Below are positions 36,009 through 45,314 of a stretch of DNA of 64,000 bases, piece after piece. The position numbers were made by a program, and so were the translations under genes. How positions within the stretch are numbered: the first letter of the stretch is position 1; every line of letters begins with the position of its first letter. The notes under the pieces were generated by a model. It made no database searches. It saw nothing but the letters and a program-made list of their open reading frames with translations, and was not told where the DNA came from. Source of the stretch: JAWKIJ01 sp041394325. Its GTDB lineage: Bacteria > Actinomycetota > Acidimicrobiia > Acidimicrobiales > Microtrichaceae. The DNA lies in the NCBI GenBank assembly GCA_041394325.1, contig JAWKIJ010000001.1, positions 1,922,001-1,986,000 of the forward strand, given 5' to 3'.

Positions 36009-37156
36009 TCACACTCCGAGGATCGGCCGATCACTTCCTTCATGATCTCGGTGGTCCCGCCGTAGATCGTGCTGATCCGGGCGTCGAGATAGGCGTGGGC
36101 GATCGGGTACTCCAACATGTAGCCGTACCCCCCGTGCAGTTGAAGGCAGGTGTCGACGACCCGCTTCTGGAGTTCGGTCGTCCACCACTTGGCCATCGAG
36201 GCCTGTTCGGAGGTGAGCAGGCCCTCGCACAGCTCGAGGACGCACCGGTCGACGAAGGTCTGGCCGATCTCGAGCTCGGTGGCCATCTCCGCGAGGCGGA
36301 ACCGGCTGTTCTGGAACGATCCGATCGGCCGGCCGAAGGCGGTGCGTTCCTTGGTGTAGGCCAAGGTCCGGTCGAATGCCGCCCGGGCGTGCGCGACCGC
36401 GGCGCAGGCGATGCTCAGGCGTTCCTGTGGCAGGTTGGAGACCAGTTGCACGAAACCGGCCCCCTCGGCACCCAACAGGTTCGCCGCGGGCACTTCGACG
36501 TCGGTGAAGAACAGCTCCGCGGTGTCCTGGGCGTGCAGACCGATCTTGTCGAGGTTGCGACCCCGGTCGAAGCCTGCCATCCCGGCTTCGACCACCAGGA
36601 GGCTGATGCCCTTGTGGCGCCCACCCGGGTCGGTCTTCGCCGCGACGATGACGAGGTCGGCGTTGATTCCGTTGGTGATGAAGGTCTTGGATCCGTTGAG
36701 AACGTAGTGGTCGCCGTCGCGGATGGCGGTGGTCGTCATCGACGCCAGGTCCGAACCGATGGCGGGCTCGGTCATCGCGATAGCCGTGATCGAGGTCCCC
36801 GCAGCGATGCCCGGCAGCCAACGGTCGCGTTGTTCGGGGGTGCAGTAGGCCATGAAGTAGGGGAGTGTGATGTCGTTGTGCAGCGTCATCCCCGCTCCCG
36901 CCGCCAGCACGCCGGCGTCGCACAGCTCCTCGGTGACGACGAGGTTGTAACGGAAGTCCTTCACACCGGCTCCGCCGAAGTGCTCCGGAATCTCGAAACC
37001 GAGGAAGCCCGAGCGCCCGGCGGTCTGCCAGACGTCGCGCGACACGATCCCCTCGCGCGCCCACGCCTCGGCCCGGGGGACGAGCTCGCGGTCCACGAAC
37101 GAGCGGTACGCGACGCGGAACATCTCGTGCTCCTCGGTGAACAGGGTTCTGGCCAT
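36009..37156 (-). CDS. Acyl-CoA dehydrogenase, 3' end frameshifted
   Basis: FAD-dependent acyl-CoA dehydrogenase, about 382 residues when corrected. Family marks: IAMTEPAIGSDLASMTTTA, YVLNGSKTFITNGINADLVIV, FFTDVEVPAANLLG, ERTAFGRPIGSFQNSRFRLAE and YGGTTEIMKEVIGRS. In the raw frame it runs past its natural end and stops at 35894, inside tRNA-Val. Adding one base in GATCCTCGG at 36018-36023 gives the standard ending IGRSLGV with a TGA at 36009-36011. Divergent from a second acyl-CoA dehydrogenase 148 bases away; substrate unknown. Confidence 0.93.
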
Positions 37157-37304
37157 GCAGCGTGGCTAGCACAGCCGGCTCCTGGTGCCGGTACATGTGA
37201 CGGAGCCCTACGCTGCACGTCATCGGATCATGCCGACCCACGGGGGCGGGTCCTGCAGGAGGTCGTCCGTCTCGGCGCGGCCGAAATCGACAAGGAGACT
37301 CCGG

Positions 37305-38456
37305 GTGGGCATCTTCACTGACGAGCACGACATGTTCCGAAAGACCGTCCGGGACTTCGTCGAACGGGAGATCACACCCCACACCGAGGACTGGGAACGG
37401 GTGGGCACGTTCCCGGCGCACGACCGGTTTCCCAAGATGGGCGAGCTGGGACTGTTGGGCCTGCGCTACGACCCCGAATACGGCGGTGGCGGCGCCGACG
37501 CGGGCTACACCGCGATCTTCGCGGAGGAGATGGGCCGGATGCCCTGTCTCGGTGTGGCGATGGCGATCGGCGTACAGACCGACATGGCGACCCCGTCGCT
37601 GCACCGCTTCGGGAGCCCCGAACTTATGTAGCGCTTCCTCCGTCCGGCGATCGAGGGCCGCCACGTGGCGGCGGTGGGGGTGACCGAACCCGACGCCGGC
37701 TCCGACGTCGCTGGCATCCGGACCAAGGCCGAACGCGACGGCGAGGAATGGGTGATCAACGGTTCCAAGACCTTCATCACCTCGGGCACCCAGGCGGACT
37801 GGGTGTGCCTCTTGGTGCGCACCTCCGAGGAGGGCGGATCGAAGGGCATCAGCCAGGTCATCGTCCCGACCGACACGCCGGGGTTCGCGGTGGCGAAGAA
37901 GCTGGACAAGCTGGGCATGCGCAGTTCCGACACCGCCGAACTGAGCTTCACCGACATGCGCGTGCCGGTCGCCTACACCATCGGTGAGATCGGTCGTGGT
38001 TTCCAACAACAGATGTCGCAGTTCCAGGACGAGCGCATGATCGCGGCCTACCAGATGGTGGGTGCCATGGAGTTCGCGCTCGACCGGACGGCCGACTACC
38101 TCAAGGAGCGAATGGCGTTCGGTCGGCCGCTCCTGGCCAACCAGCACCTCGCCTACGAGCTGGCCGAGTTGGCCAGCGAGGTCGACCTGTTGAAGTACTA
38201 CAACTACCACGCGGCGGAGGCGCAGACCCGGGGAGAGGACATCACCCGGTTCGCGACGGTGGCGAAGCTGCGCAGCGGGCGTCTCGCCCGGCGCGTCGCC
38301 GACGTCTGTCTCCAGTACCACGGCGGCATCGGCTACATCGAGGAGACGTGGACCGCCCGGTTCTTCCGCGATACCCGCCTGTGGTCCATCGGCGGGGGAG
38401 CTGACGAGGTGATGCTGCGCACGCTCGCCCGGATGGACGGCTACTGGGTGGACTGA
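37305..38456 (+). CDS. Acyl-CoA dehydrogenase interrupted by an in-frame TAG
   Basis: 383 residues if the stop is ignored. GTG 37305 follows a good Shine-Dalgarno (AAGGAG at 37292-37297). The N-terminal part ends at HRFGSPELM, then TAG at 37629-37631, and the frame continues unchanged with RFLRPAIEGRHVAAVGVTEP. Family members usually have Gln or Lys here, so CAG to TAG is a one-base change. Later motifs are intact: WVINGSKTFITSGTQADWV, FTDMRVPVAYTIGE, ERMAFGRPLLANQ, YHGGIGYIEE. Either a sequence error or a fresh nonsense mutation; no second stop has accumulated. Confidence 0.88.
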
Positions 38457-38481
38457 CACCGGGCCGCGCGGCGAGGTCGTC

Positions 38482-38487
38482 TAGCAT
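38482..38487 (+). promoter_or_regulatory. Predicted -10 hexamer of the thiamine operon
   Basis: TAGCAT lies about 19 bases before the first conserved riboswitch bases, placing the transcription start just ahead of the aptamer. Confidence 0.45.
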
Positions 38488-38505
38488 CGCCGGCCAGGCA
38501 GTCGA

Positions 38506-38589
38506 ACACGGGGAGTCCGGACGTCCGGGCTGAGAGGGCGGAGTAGGCCGCCGACCCGCAACCTGATCCGGGTCATGCCGGCGGAGGGA
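38506..38589 (+). promoter_or_regulatory. TPP riboswitch (THI element)
   Basis: Conserved TPP aptamer blocks occur in order: ACGGGGAGTCC, GGGCTGAGAGGG, GACCCGCAACCTGATCCGGG and TCATGCCGGCGGAGGGA. The helix closing CGGGG with the 3' region is plausible. It lies directly before thiN-thiB-thiP, so thiamine pyrophosphate should switch the operon off. The 3' block includes GGAGGGA, next to the first start codons, which favours control of translation initiation; no clear terminator hairpin follows. Confidence 0.93.
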
Positions 38590-39347
38590 TGTTGAAGCAG
38601 CGAGCGATCCCACATGTGTCATCCCGCGTGATGCCGGACCGCGTTCGTATTCGCGGGCGGACCGGTCTCGGGCACCCCGCTCGGGCTCGCTCCCCGGCCG
38701 GCGGGCGGGTGACGGTGATCGCCGCGGACGGTGGAGCCGAACGTGCGATCGCGGCGGGGATGACCCCCGACGTCGTCGTCGGCGACCGCGACTCGGTCGA
38801 TCCGGCGGTGCTGGCCGCATTGGGAGCGTCCGGTACCGAGGTGGTCGCCCATCGTCCGGACAAGGACCGCACCGACTTCGAGTTGGCCTTCGACTACGCG
38901 GTCACCACGGGAGCCACCCGGATCACCGTCGTCGGCACCCGTCACGGACGGCTCGACCATTTCCTCTCGATGCTCGCGGTGATGGTCTCCGGCTCGTCCG
39001 GCGCCGTCGAGGTCGAGGCACTGATCGACTCGGCGACCGTGGTGGTCGTCAGGGGCTTCCACCGGCGGTCGATGCCGCCGGGCACCGTGTTCTCGCTCCT
39101 GGCGTACGGCGGCCCGGCTCGGCTCAGCCTCGCAGGCGCCCGCTGGCCCCTTCGCGGCGCGGTACTCGACCCGGCCGTGTCGCTCGCGATCAGCAACGAG
39201 GTCGCCCGGGGGCACCCTCCGGACGCCCCGGACGAACATGAGGGAGAGGCTGAGGTAGAGGTGCAGATGGAGGTTCAGGTGAAGTCCGGAACGGTGATCC
39301 TGGTGGTAGACCCCGACGATCCGACGAGGCGTGAGGTGGTGGCGTGA
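38589..39347 (+). CDS. thiN: Thiamine pyrophosphokinase, N-terminus uncertain
   Basis: Transfers pyrophosphate from ATP to thiamine, giving TPP, the riboswitch ligand. The core is clear: VTVIAADGGAERAIAAGMTP, VVGDRDSV, HRPDKDRTDFELAFDYAV, VVGTRHGRLDHFLSMLA. The expected N-terminal strand (TAFVFAGGPVSG) is found in another frame at 38638-38673, so a base is probably missing near 38690. The true start may be ATG 38614, GTG 38628 or ATG 38631 rather than 38589. The stop overlaps the thiB GTG. Confidence 0.87.
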   Translation: MLKQRAIPHVSSRVMPDRVRIRGRTGLGHPARARSPAGGRVTVIAADGGAERAIAAGMTPDVVVGDRDSVDPAVLAALGASGTEVVAHRPDKDRTDFELAFDYAVTTGATRITVVGTRHGRLDHFLSMLAVMVSGSSGAVEVEALIDSATVVVVRGFHRRSMPPGTVFSLLAYGGPARLSLAGARWPLRGAVLDPAVSLAISNEVARGHPPDAPDEHEGEAEVEVQMEVQVKSGTVILVVDPDDPTRREVVA

Positions 39348-40412
39348 CCGCCCGTTCGAGGTCCCGTCGTCGTTGGTCCGTCGTCGTGGGTGCCGCGCTC
39401 GTGCTGTCGGCGGCCTGCTCGAGCGGATCCCAGACGGCGCCGAGGTCGTCCGTGCCGACCGTGCGCGTCGTCACCTACGACGGTTACGTGATCGACGACG
39501 GTGTTCGGCGTAGCGTCGAGCGGCAACTGGGCGTGAGGATCCGGATCGTCGCGTCCGGCGACGCCGTGGCGGCGCTGAACCGGGCGATCCTGCAACGCTC
39601 CCGGCCCGAGGGCGACATCTTCTTCGGAGTGGACAACACCACCTTCGGTCGTGCGATCGCCTCGGGGCGTTCGCTCCCGTCGCCCCCGCGACGTCCGCAA
39701 CCTCGCCGCGATCCCCGATCGACTTCGCCTGGATCGTGGGCATCGGCTGTTTCCCGTCGACGTCGCGCCGGTGTGTGTCGACTACGACTCGAAGTGGTTC
39801 GCCGATCACTCGTTGGTGCCCCCGGCGACCCTCTCGGAGCTGACCGACGCCCGCTATCGGGGCCTGCTGGTGATCGAACGGCCCGACACCTCCTCGCCGG
39901 GTCTCGTATTCCTCGCCGCCACCCACGCTGCTCTCGGTGCCGGCACCGAACGCTTCTGGCGGGACCTCTTCGCCAACGACGTGGTCGTCGCGTCGGGATG
40001 GGACGACGCCTGGAACCGCCACTACACGGTGAGCGGGGGCGACCGGCCCCTCGTGGTGTCCTATGCCACCAGCCCGCCGGCGGAGGTCGTCTACTCGGAG
40101 GGCAAGGTCGACCGACCACGGACCAAGGTGGTGGAGGCGACGTGCGCCGAGCAGGTCGAGATGGCCGGTGTGCTGGCGGGAACCCGACAACACAGCCGGG
40201 CGGTCCGGGTGCTCGACGCGATGCTGGGGGCTCGTTGGCAGCGCTCCCTGCCGCTGTCGAACTTCGTCTATCCGGCCCGTACCGACGTGTCGCTGCCCGC
40301 GGTGTTCACCCGGTTCGTCCGGCGCCCGGCGGAGATGATCCGCCTCGACCCCACCGTGGTCAACCGCGAACGCGATCGTTGGCTGGAGGACTGGCGGGCC
40401 CTGGCGCCGTGA
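39344..40412 (+). CDS. thiB: Thiamine ABC transporter substrate-binding lipoprotein, frameshifted
   Basis: About 356 residues. The signal peptide ends in a lipobox (VLSAACSSG). Residues VVTYDGYVIDDGV and GDIFFGVDNTTFGRA start the mature fold. The remainder (FPVDVAPVCVDYDSKWF, LLVIERPDTSSPGLVFL, GWDDAWNRHYTVSGGDRPLVVSYATSP) is two frame steps away. Two single-base gaps, near 39668 and in the C5 run 39683-39687, restore ASGLFAPVAPRDVRNLAAIP. Riboswitch control and homology make thiamine or TPP the likely ligand. GTG start overlaps the thiN stop. Confidence 0.88.
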
Positions 40413-42049
40413 GCCCACCCGGCCGTGCCGCGGCCCGCCGGGTGGGCCCTCCCTTCGGTGTGGCGGCCGCCGTCTCGGTGTTGGGGTTCCTGTATGGGTG
40501 GCCGCTGCTCTCGATCGCGGTCCGCACCCTCGAAGGGGTTGCAGGCGGCTCGGGTTGGACCGCGGCGGGAGCCTGGCGCGTGCTCTCGGCGGAACGGACC
40601 GGCCATCTCGTCATCGTCACCGTGGCCGAGACGGTCGCATCCACGGCGGCTGTCCTGCTGGTGGGTGTACCCCTCGGATGGGCGATCGGTCGGTTCCGGT
40701 TCCCCGGCCGGCGGCTGTTCGGGGCCTTGCTCGTCACTCCGTTCGTGCTGCCGAGCGTGACGGTCGCGGGTGCGGTGCTGGCTATCTCGGGACCACCGGG
40801 AGGTGACCCCGAGCGGTTCGTGTTGATCATCGCCGCCCATGCCGTGTTCAACATCGGCTTCATGGCGCGGGCGACCGCCGCCGCGCTTGCCGGGGTGCCG
40901 CGCTCGGTCGAGGAAGCGGCCCGGATGGCCGGTCGTCGCGGCGCGGTCGCCGCGCTCGATACCACCGGGAGGGCGATCGCTCCGTCGATCGCGGCTGCCG
41001 CCGGGGTGGTTGCCGCGTTGTCGGCGTTGTCGTTCGGCGTGATCGCGGTCATCGGATCGGAGGGGATCCGCACGGTCGAAATGGAGATCTGGGCGCGTGC
41101 GGTGCAACAACTCGATCTCGCGGGTGCGGCCACCCTCGCACTTGCACAGGGAGCGCTCCTCGCGGTCCTGTTCGCCGCGCTTGGACGATGGGGGGCCGCA
41201 CACGGTGCACCGGCCCTCGCGGCGGGCTCCGGTGACCCGCGACCGGCACGAACGGGAGTCGAACGGGCCGCCGTGACCGTCGCGGTGTGCGTCGGAGCGT
41301 TCGTGGTCGCGGTCCCGCTGTTGGCCACGGTGTTCGGTGCACTCCGCGGACCAGGCGGATGGACCCTGCAACGGTTCGGGTCGTTGGCCGGTGGAACCAC
41401 ACCGAGCGGGGTTGTCGGCGCACGTCCGGTCCTTGCGCGGGGCGAGGCTCTCACCGCGTTCGGCGACAGCCTCGCGGGCGCTGGGGTCGCCACGCTTCTC
41501 GCCTTCGCGGCCGCCGCGCTCGTGCTCGCCGCCCGCCGTGGCGCCGGATGGCTGGAGCGCCTTGCGGTCGCGCCGATGGCCGTGTCGGGGGCGACGCTCG
41601 GGTTGGGCTTCCTGCTGGCGTTCGGCTCCTCGGCACTGGACCTCCGCGGTAGTTGGATCGCGGTACCGCTGGTGCAGGGGGCGGTCGCGGCGCCGGTCGT
41701 GACCCACTTGTTGTCGGCCGCATGGCGCAACCGGGCCGCGTTGCTCTACGAGCACGCAGCGACCCTGGGTGCCGGGCCCTGGCGAAGGTTCGCTTCGGTG
41801 CTGGTGCCGAGCCTGCGGCCGGTCCTGTTCGCCGCCGGGTCGATCGCGTTCGCGATCGCGCTCGGCGAGTTCGGGGCCACGAGCTTCGTCGCCCGAAGCG
41901 ACCGTCCCACGGTGCCCTTGTTGATCGCCCGGCTCTTCGGTCGCGTCGGCTCGGCCAACTACGGAGCGGCGATGGCCCTCAGCGCGGTGTTGGTGTCGGT
42001 GACCGCAGCGGTCGTATGGGTGGGGGACCGTCGCGGGTCCATTCGATGA
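40409..42049 (+). CDS. thiP: Thiamine ABC transporter permease
   Basis: 546 residues with two fused MetI-type permease halves and about 12 helices. The EAA loops read EEAARMAGRRGAVAALD in the first half and YEHAATLGAGPWRRFASVLVP in the second. This double-length layout is typical of ThiP and iron permeases. GTG 40409 overlaps the thiB stop. No ATPase gene (thiQ) follows: the next gene, engB, is on the other strand and overlaps this one by 71 bases, so the importer must borrow an ATPase encoded elsewhere. Confidence 0.9.
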   Translation: MSPPGRAAARRVGPPFGVAAAVSVLGFLYGWPLLSIAVRTLEGVAGGSGWTAAGAWRVLSAERTGHLVIVTVAETVASTAAVLLVGVPLGWAIGRFRFPGRRLFGALLVTPFVLPSVTVAGAVLAISGPPGGDPERFVLIIAAHAVFNIGFMARATAAALAGVPRSVEEAARMAGRRGAVAALDTTGRAIAPSIAAAAGVVAALSALSFGVIAVIGSEGIRTVEMEIWARAVQQLDLAGAATLALAQGALLAVLFAALGRWGAAHGAPALAAGSGDPRPARTGVERAAVTVAVCVGAFVVAVPLLATVFGALRGPGGWTLQRFGSLAGGTTPSGVVGARPVLARGEALTAFGDSLAGAGVATLLAFAAAALVLAARRGAGWLERLAVAPMAVSGATLGLGFLLAFGSSALDLRGSWIAVPLVQGAVAAPVVTHLLSAAWRNRAALLYEHAATLGAGPWRRFASVLVPSLRPVLFAAGSIAFAIALGEFGATSFVARSDRPTVPLLIARLFGRVGSANYGAAMALSAVLVSVTAAVVWVGDRRGSIR

Positions 42050-42617
42050 TCCGCCCGCGCAGGAGTTCGATGTTGACCCCGGTCGAGGCGCTCACCCAGG
42101 TCACGTCGCTCTCGAGCAGGCCGCAGCCGGCGGCGAGGTCGCGGCGCCGCTTCGGCCGCTTGGATGCCTTGACCTTGTCGAACTTCGTGGCGATCACGCG
42201 GAAACCGAGTTCGACGTCGCGCAACCAGTCCAGGACGGCGGTGTCCAGCGGGGTAGGGCCGATCTCGCCGTCGACCAGCACTCCGACACAGCGCAGCGAA
42301 GAGCGTTCGAGGAGGTACCGCTCGGTCATGGGCCCCCATCGCCGCCGCTCGGTCTTCGGCGCGGCCGCATAGCCGTAGCCGGGCAGGTCGACGAGGGTGT
42401 GGCCGTCGTGCAACGAGAACAGGTTGATCAACTGGGTCCTGCCCGGCGTCTTGGAGACGCGGGCGAGCTGTCGCCGGTTGGCGAGGGCGTTGACGAGCGA
42501 GGACTTGCCGACGTTGGAACGACCGACGAAGGCCATCTCGCCCTCGCTCTCGGGGAGCGTGGAGACGTCGGACGCGGAGGTCACGAACCGGAGCGGCAAC
42601 GGCGGCACACCGCTCAT
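41979..42617 (-). CDS. engB: Ribosome biogenesis GTP-binding protein EngB/YsxC
   Basis: 212 residues, a TRAFAC GTPase needed for large-subunit assembly. G1 FVGRSNVGKSSLVNAL, G2 SKTPGRTQLINLF, G3 VDLPGYGYA, G4 ATKFDKVK and G5 VSAST are all visible. ATG 42617 is preferred over 42707 because the longer frame crosses the inverted repeat at 42641-42696. The last 16 residues (GPPPIRPLRSPTPTPR) are unusual and lie in the antisense overlap with thiP. Confidence 0.94.
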   Translation of the reverse strand: MSGVPPLPLRFVTSASDVSTLPESEGEMAFVGRSNVGKSSLVNALANRRQLARVSKTPGRTQLINLFSLHDGHTLVDLPGYGYAAAPKTERRRWGPMTERYLLERSSLRCVGVLVDGEIGPTPLDTAVLDWLRDVELGFRVIATKFDKVKASKRPKRRRDLAAGCGLLESDVTWVSASTGVNIELLRGRIIEWTRDGPPPIRPLRSPTPTPR

Positions 42618-42640
42618 AATGGCCGAACCGGCCCTTCCCT

Positions 42641-42696
42641 CCGGTTTTTGTCGCGAAAGTCGCGCCCACGGCGCGACTTTCGCGCGACAAAACCGG
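42641..42696 (+). terminator. Long inverted repeat upstream of engB
   Basis: Arms 42641-42666 and 42670-42696 are near-perfect reverse complements (one small indel) around CAC. The outer ends are TTTT/AAAA and the inner arm is GTCGCGCC. It lies between two divergent starts. A plausible role is to stop plus-strand transcripts running on from thiP, antisense through engB, before the LLM oxidoreductase gene; it would also lie in any longer engB leader. Confidence 0.5.
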
Positions 42697-42804
42697 GCGG
42701 GGCGCAAGCGCGGGAAGTACGGGGGCGCGGGTGGGAGTAATGGGTTACATTAGAAGCCGTTCCGCCGGGGAACTCCCGGCATCGATCCGCGAACGGAGAG
42801 CGGT

Positions 42805-43975
42805 ATGGAATTCGGACTGTTCATGAACGGCTACCTCCCGGGGCCGGCGGCACATGATCCCGAGTGCGAGCACGAGATGCTCGGCCGCGAGGTCGAGTAC
42901 TCGATCCACGCGGACGGCCACAACTGGAAGTACGCCTGGTTCGGTGAGCACCACGCGCTCGTGGAATACAGCCACATGTCCGCGCCGGAGGTCGTCATCC
43001 CCTACGTCGCGGCGCGTACCGAGCGGATCCATCTCGGCTCCGCGATCATGAACCTGTCGCCGCCGGTCAACCGCCCGGTGCGCATCGCCGAGCGAGTGGC
43101 GATGCTCGACCACATCACCAACAACCGCTACGAGTGGGGAACGGGGCGGGCGCGGGTCAGCACGAGATGCAGACCTTCGACCTCAACACCAGCGACACCA
43201 AGGAGATGTGGAACGAGGTCGCTCCGGAGATCTTCCGGATGTGGGAGCAGAAGGACTACCAGTTCGACGGTCAGTTCTTCCGGGTTCCGTACCCGCACAA
43301 CATCCTGCCCAAGCCCTACGGCATCGGTCACCCGCCACCTTGGGTCGGATGTGGCAACCCCGGCACCTTCACCACCGCCGGTCAACTCGGCATCGGGGCC
43401 ATCGCCTTCAACTTCGAACCGATCTACAACCTCAAGGGTCGGATCGACGCCTACAAGGAGGGCATCGCCGGCTGCACCGAGCCGTTGGGCCAGTACGTCA
43501 ACGACAACGTGATGATGACCAACGCGGTGGTGTGCCTCGCCGATCACCGCGTGCCCGGGAGGTCGCCATGAGCGCCGGTCGTGGCTACCTCAACACCATG
43601 GTCAACATGTACCACTCGACCATGCCCAAGCAGCCCGGCGCGGTGATCTGGCCCGATGCACCCAAGGCGATTCCCGACGAGAAGACGCTCGACTGGCTGA
43701 TCGAATCGGGCTACCTCCTGTGCGGAACCCCCGAGGAGGTCAACGAGCAGATCACCAAGTACCAGGAGGTGGGCTGCGATCAACTCGTGTTCGGCATCCC
43801 CAACGAGGGGTTCGAGCACGAGGAGGTGCTCGAGATGATCGAGTTGTTCGGCGACAAGGTCATTCCCAACTTCGATCCGGATCCCGAGCACTCCACCACC
43901 CGCTATCGCCGTGAGGCGAAGAGGAATACCCCGACTTCGCCGGACCGCTCCCCGACGGTCTCGACGTCACCGTGA
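42805..43975 (+). CDS. LLM-class flavin-dependent oxidoreductase, multiply frameshifted
   Basis: Bacterial-luciferase-like TIM barrel using FMN or F420, about 390 residues or more when joined. Starts MEFGLFMNGYLPGP after Shine-Dalgarno GGAG. Three collinear pieces: to YEWGTGR (break at the G run 43148-43150), QHEMQTFDLNTSDTKEMWNE to CLADHR (break near 43549), and REVAMSAGRGYLNTMVNMYH to HSTTRYRREA. A further gap near 43920 would continue as EEYPDFAGPLPDGLDVTVIP, so the true stop is probably a little beyond 43975. TACATT at 42746-42751 is a possible -10. Substrate unknown. Confidence 0.85.
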
Positions 43976-44086
43976 TCCCGACCAACGCTCAAGCCACTGC
44001 CGTACTGACCGGCAACGCCACGGTCGAGGTGACCGTCGCGGCCTCTCAACCCCTCGCCGCGGCGGTCACCTCATCACACTCCCACC

Positions 44087-44683
44087 ATGGCCCTCGACCG
44101 CACACCAGGTGACACCCGAACACGGATCCTCGACGAGGCCGAGCGGCTCTTCGCCCGTTCGACGATCTCCCGCGTCGCCACGAGAGAGATCGTCGAGGCC
44201 GCGCAACAGCGCAACACGTCGGCGGTCACCTATCACTTCGGCTCTCGTGACGGGCTCCTCGGCGCGATCCTTGTTCGGCACGGCGGACCGATCGACCGTC
44301 GTCGTGGTGAGGAGCTCGAAGGGTCCGGTGAAGCCTCGCTCCGTGACCTCGTCGCGGCGCTCGCCGTGCCGTATGCCGAGGCCCTGCGGACTGCGGGAGG
44401 CCGGAGCTACCTGCGGATCGTCGATCAGCTGCGTGACCGATTCGCCCGTTGGGACGTCGAATCGGATCTCGCGACCTCGACGAACCTCCGGCGCATCCTG
44501 TCCAGCTTGGAACTCGCCGGTGACCGGGAACCCGCGGCACAACGCGAGCGGGTCGTCGCCGTCATCATGGTGTTGTCGTCGCTGTGCGCGGAGCGGGCGA
44601 GGATCCTCGACACGGGGAGCGCCCCTCGTTGGGACACGACCGGTTCGTCGGTGAACTCATCGACATGTGCACCGGGCTTGTGA
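44087..44683 (+). CDS. TetR-family transcriptional regulator
   Basis: 198 residues as read. The N-terminal helix-turn-helix spans TRTRILDEAERLFARS to AVTYHFGSRDGLLGAI. The family-type ending RFVGELIDMCTGLVS is present in another frame at 44640-44688, so a single-base indel near 44630 is likely and the real stop would be 44686-44688. Probably controls the LLM oxidoreductase gene just upstream or a distant target. Converges on the CBS gene. Confidence 0.85.
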   Translation: MALDRTPGDTRTRILDEAERLFARSTISRVATREIVEAAQQRNTSAVTYHFGSRDGLLGAILVRHGGPIDRRRGEELEGSGEASLRDLVAALAVPYAEALRTAGGRSYLRIVDQLRDRFARWDVESDLATSTNLRRILSSLELAGDREPAAQRERVVAVIMVLSSLCAERARILDTGSAPRWDTTGSSVNSSTCAPGL

Positions 44684-44697
44684 GCTGAACCACCGGC

Positions 44698-44727
44698 GGC
44701 CGGAAGGCAACGGACCTCCGTCCGGCC
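44698..44727. terminator. Possible hairpin between convergent TetR and CBS genes
   Basis: GGCCGGA (44698-44704) pairs with TCCGGCC (44721-44727), with AGG/CCT extending the stem inward. It is placed where a bidirectional terminator would be expected. No T-run. Confidence 0.35.
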
Positions 44728-44735
44728 CGGCGTCG

Positions 44736-45170
44736 TTATCGGCCCGTGGCGATGTAGTCGTGGAGTTGTGACCGCTCGGTCTCGAGTTCGGCGACCCGCC
44801 GGGCGACAGCGTCACCGATGCTGACGATCCCCGCGAGTCGACCGTCGACCATCACCGGCAGGTGACGATTGCGAGAGTTGGTCATGGTCTCCATGACCAA
44901 CTCGATGCTGTCGCCCGGCGCGCACGTCATCGGGTCGGGCGACATCACCGATCGTGCCTCGGCGTGCAGCGCGTCGCCGCCGTGGTCGGCGAGATGGCGC
45001 ACGATGTCGCGCTCGGACAGGATCCCGTCCGGGGTGGTGCCGTCGCCGGAGACGACGACCGCTCCGATCCGTTGGCGACTCAAGACGGTTGCGATCTCGG
45101 CAAGAGAGGCACTCGGCGACACGGTCGTGACCGCCGTACCCTTGTGGCGAAGGACATCCGCGACGAGCAT
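44736..45170 (-). CDS. Two-CBS-domain protein
   Basis: 144 residues made of a Bateman pair: VTTVSPSASLAEIATVLSRQ to GILSERDIVRHLA, and VMSPDPMTCAPGDSIELVM to GIVSIGDAVARRV. Such stand-alone pairs bind adenine nucleotides or other ligands and may gate a partner. A short C-terminal helix follows. ATG 45170 is preceded by a G-rich Shine-Dalgarno-like run. No partner gene is adjacent. Confidence 0.9.
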   Translation of the reverse strand: MLVADVLRHKGTAVTTVSPSASLAEIATVLSRQRIGAVVVSGDGTTPDGILSERDIVRHLADHGGDALHAEARSVMSPDPMTCAPGDSIELVMETMTNSRNRHLPVMVDGRLAGIVSIGDAVARRVAELETERSQLHDYIATGR

Positions 45171-45314
45171 CACACACCCCCTGGTGTCGGCGGCCTCGCC
45201 GATCGGCCGATCGGCGGACCATGGCCCCGACGTGTCGGTCACCACATGGGAGCGACGGGGTCTGATGCTGTCCCGACTTTGTGGCGCCGTGTCGACGCGC
45301 TGAACTAGCGGGTG

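Noticed and set aside
37629..37631. TAG read as pyrrolysine or a programmed readthrough signal
   Set aside because: No pyl genes are in view, the family has Gln or Lys here, and the window is full of other sequence defects; error or nonsense mutation is simpler.
36009..38459. A minus-strand open frame of 816 codons across both acyl-CoA dehydrogenases
   Set aside because: Its first two thirds are antisense to the plus-strand dehydrogenase and show no family features. It is a GC-rich shadow frame; only its extreme end is useful, because it carries the corrected C-terminus of the minus-strand enzyme.
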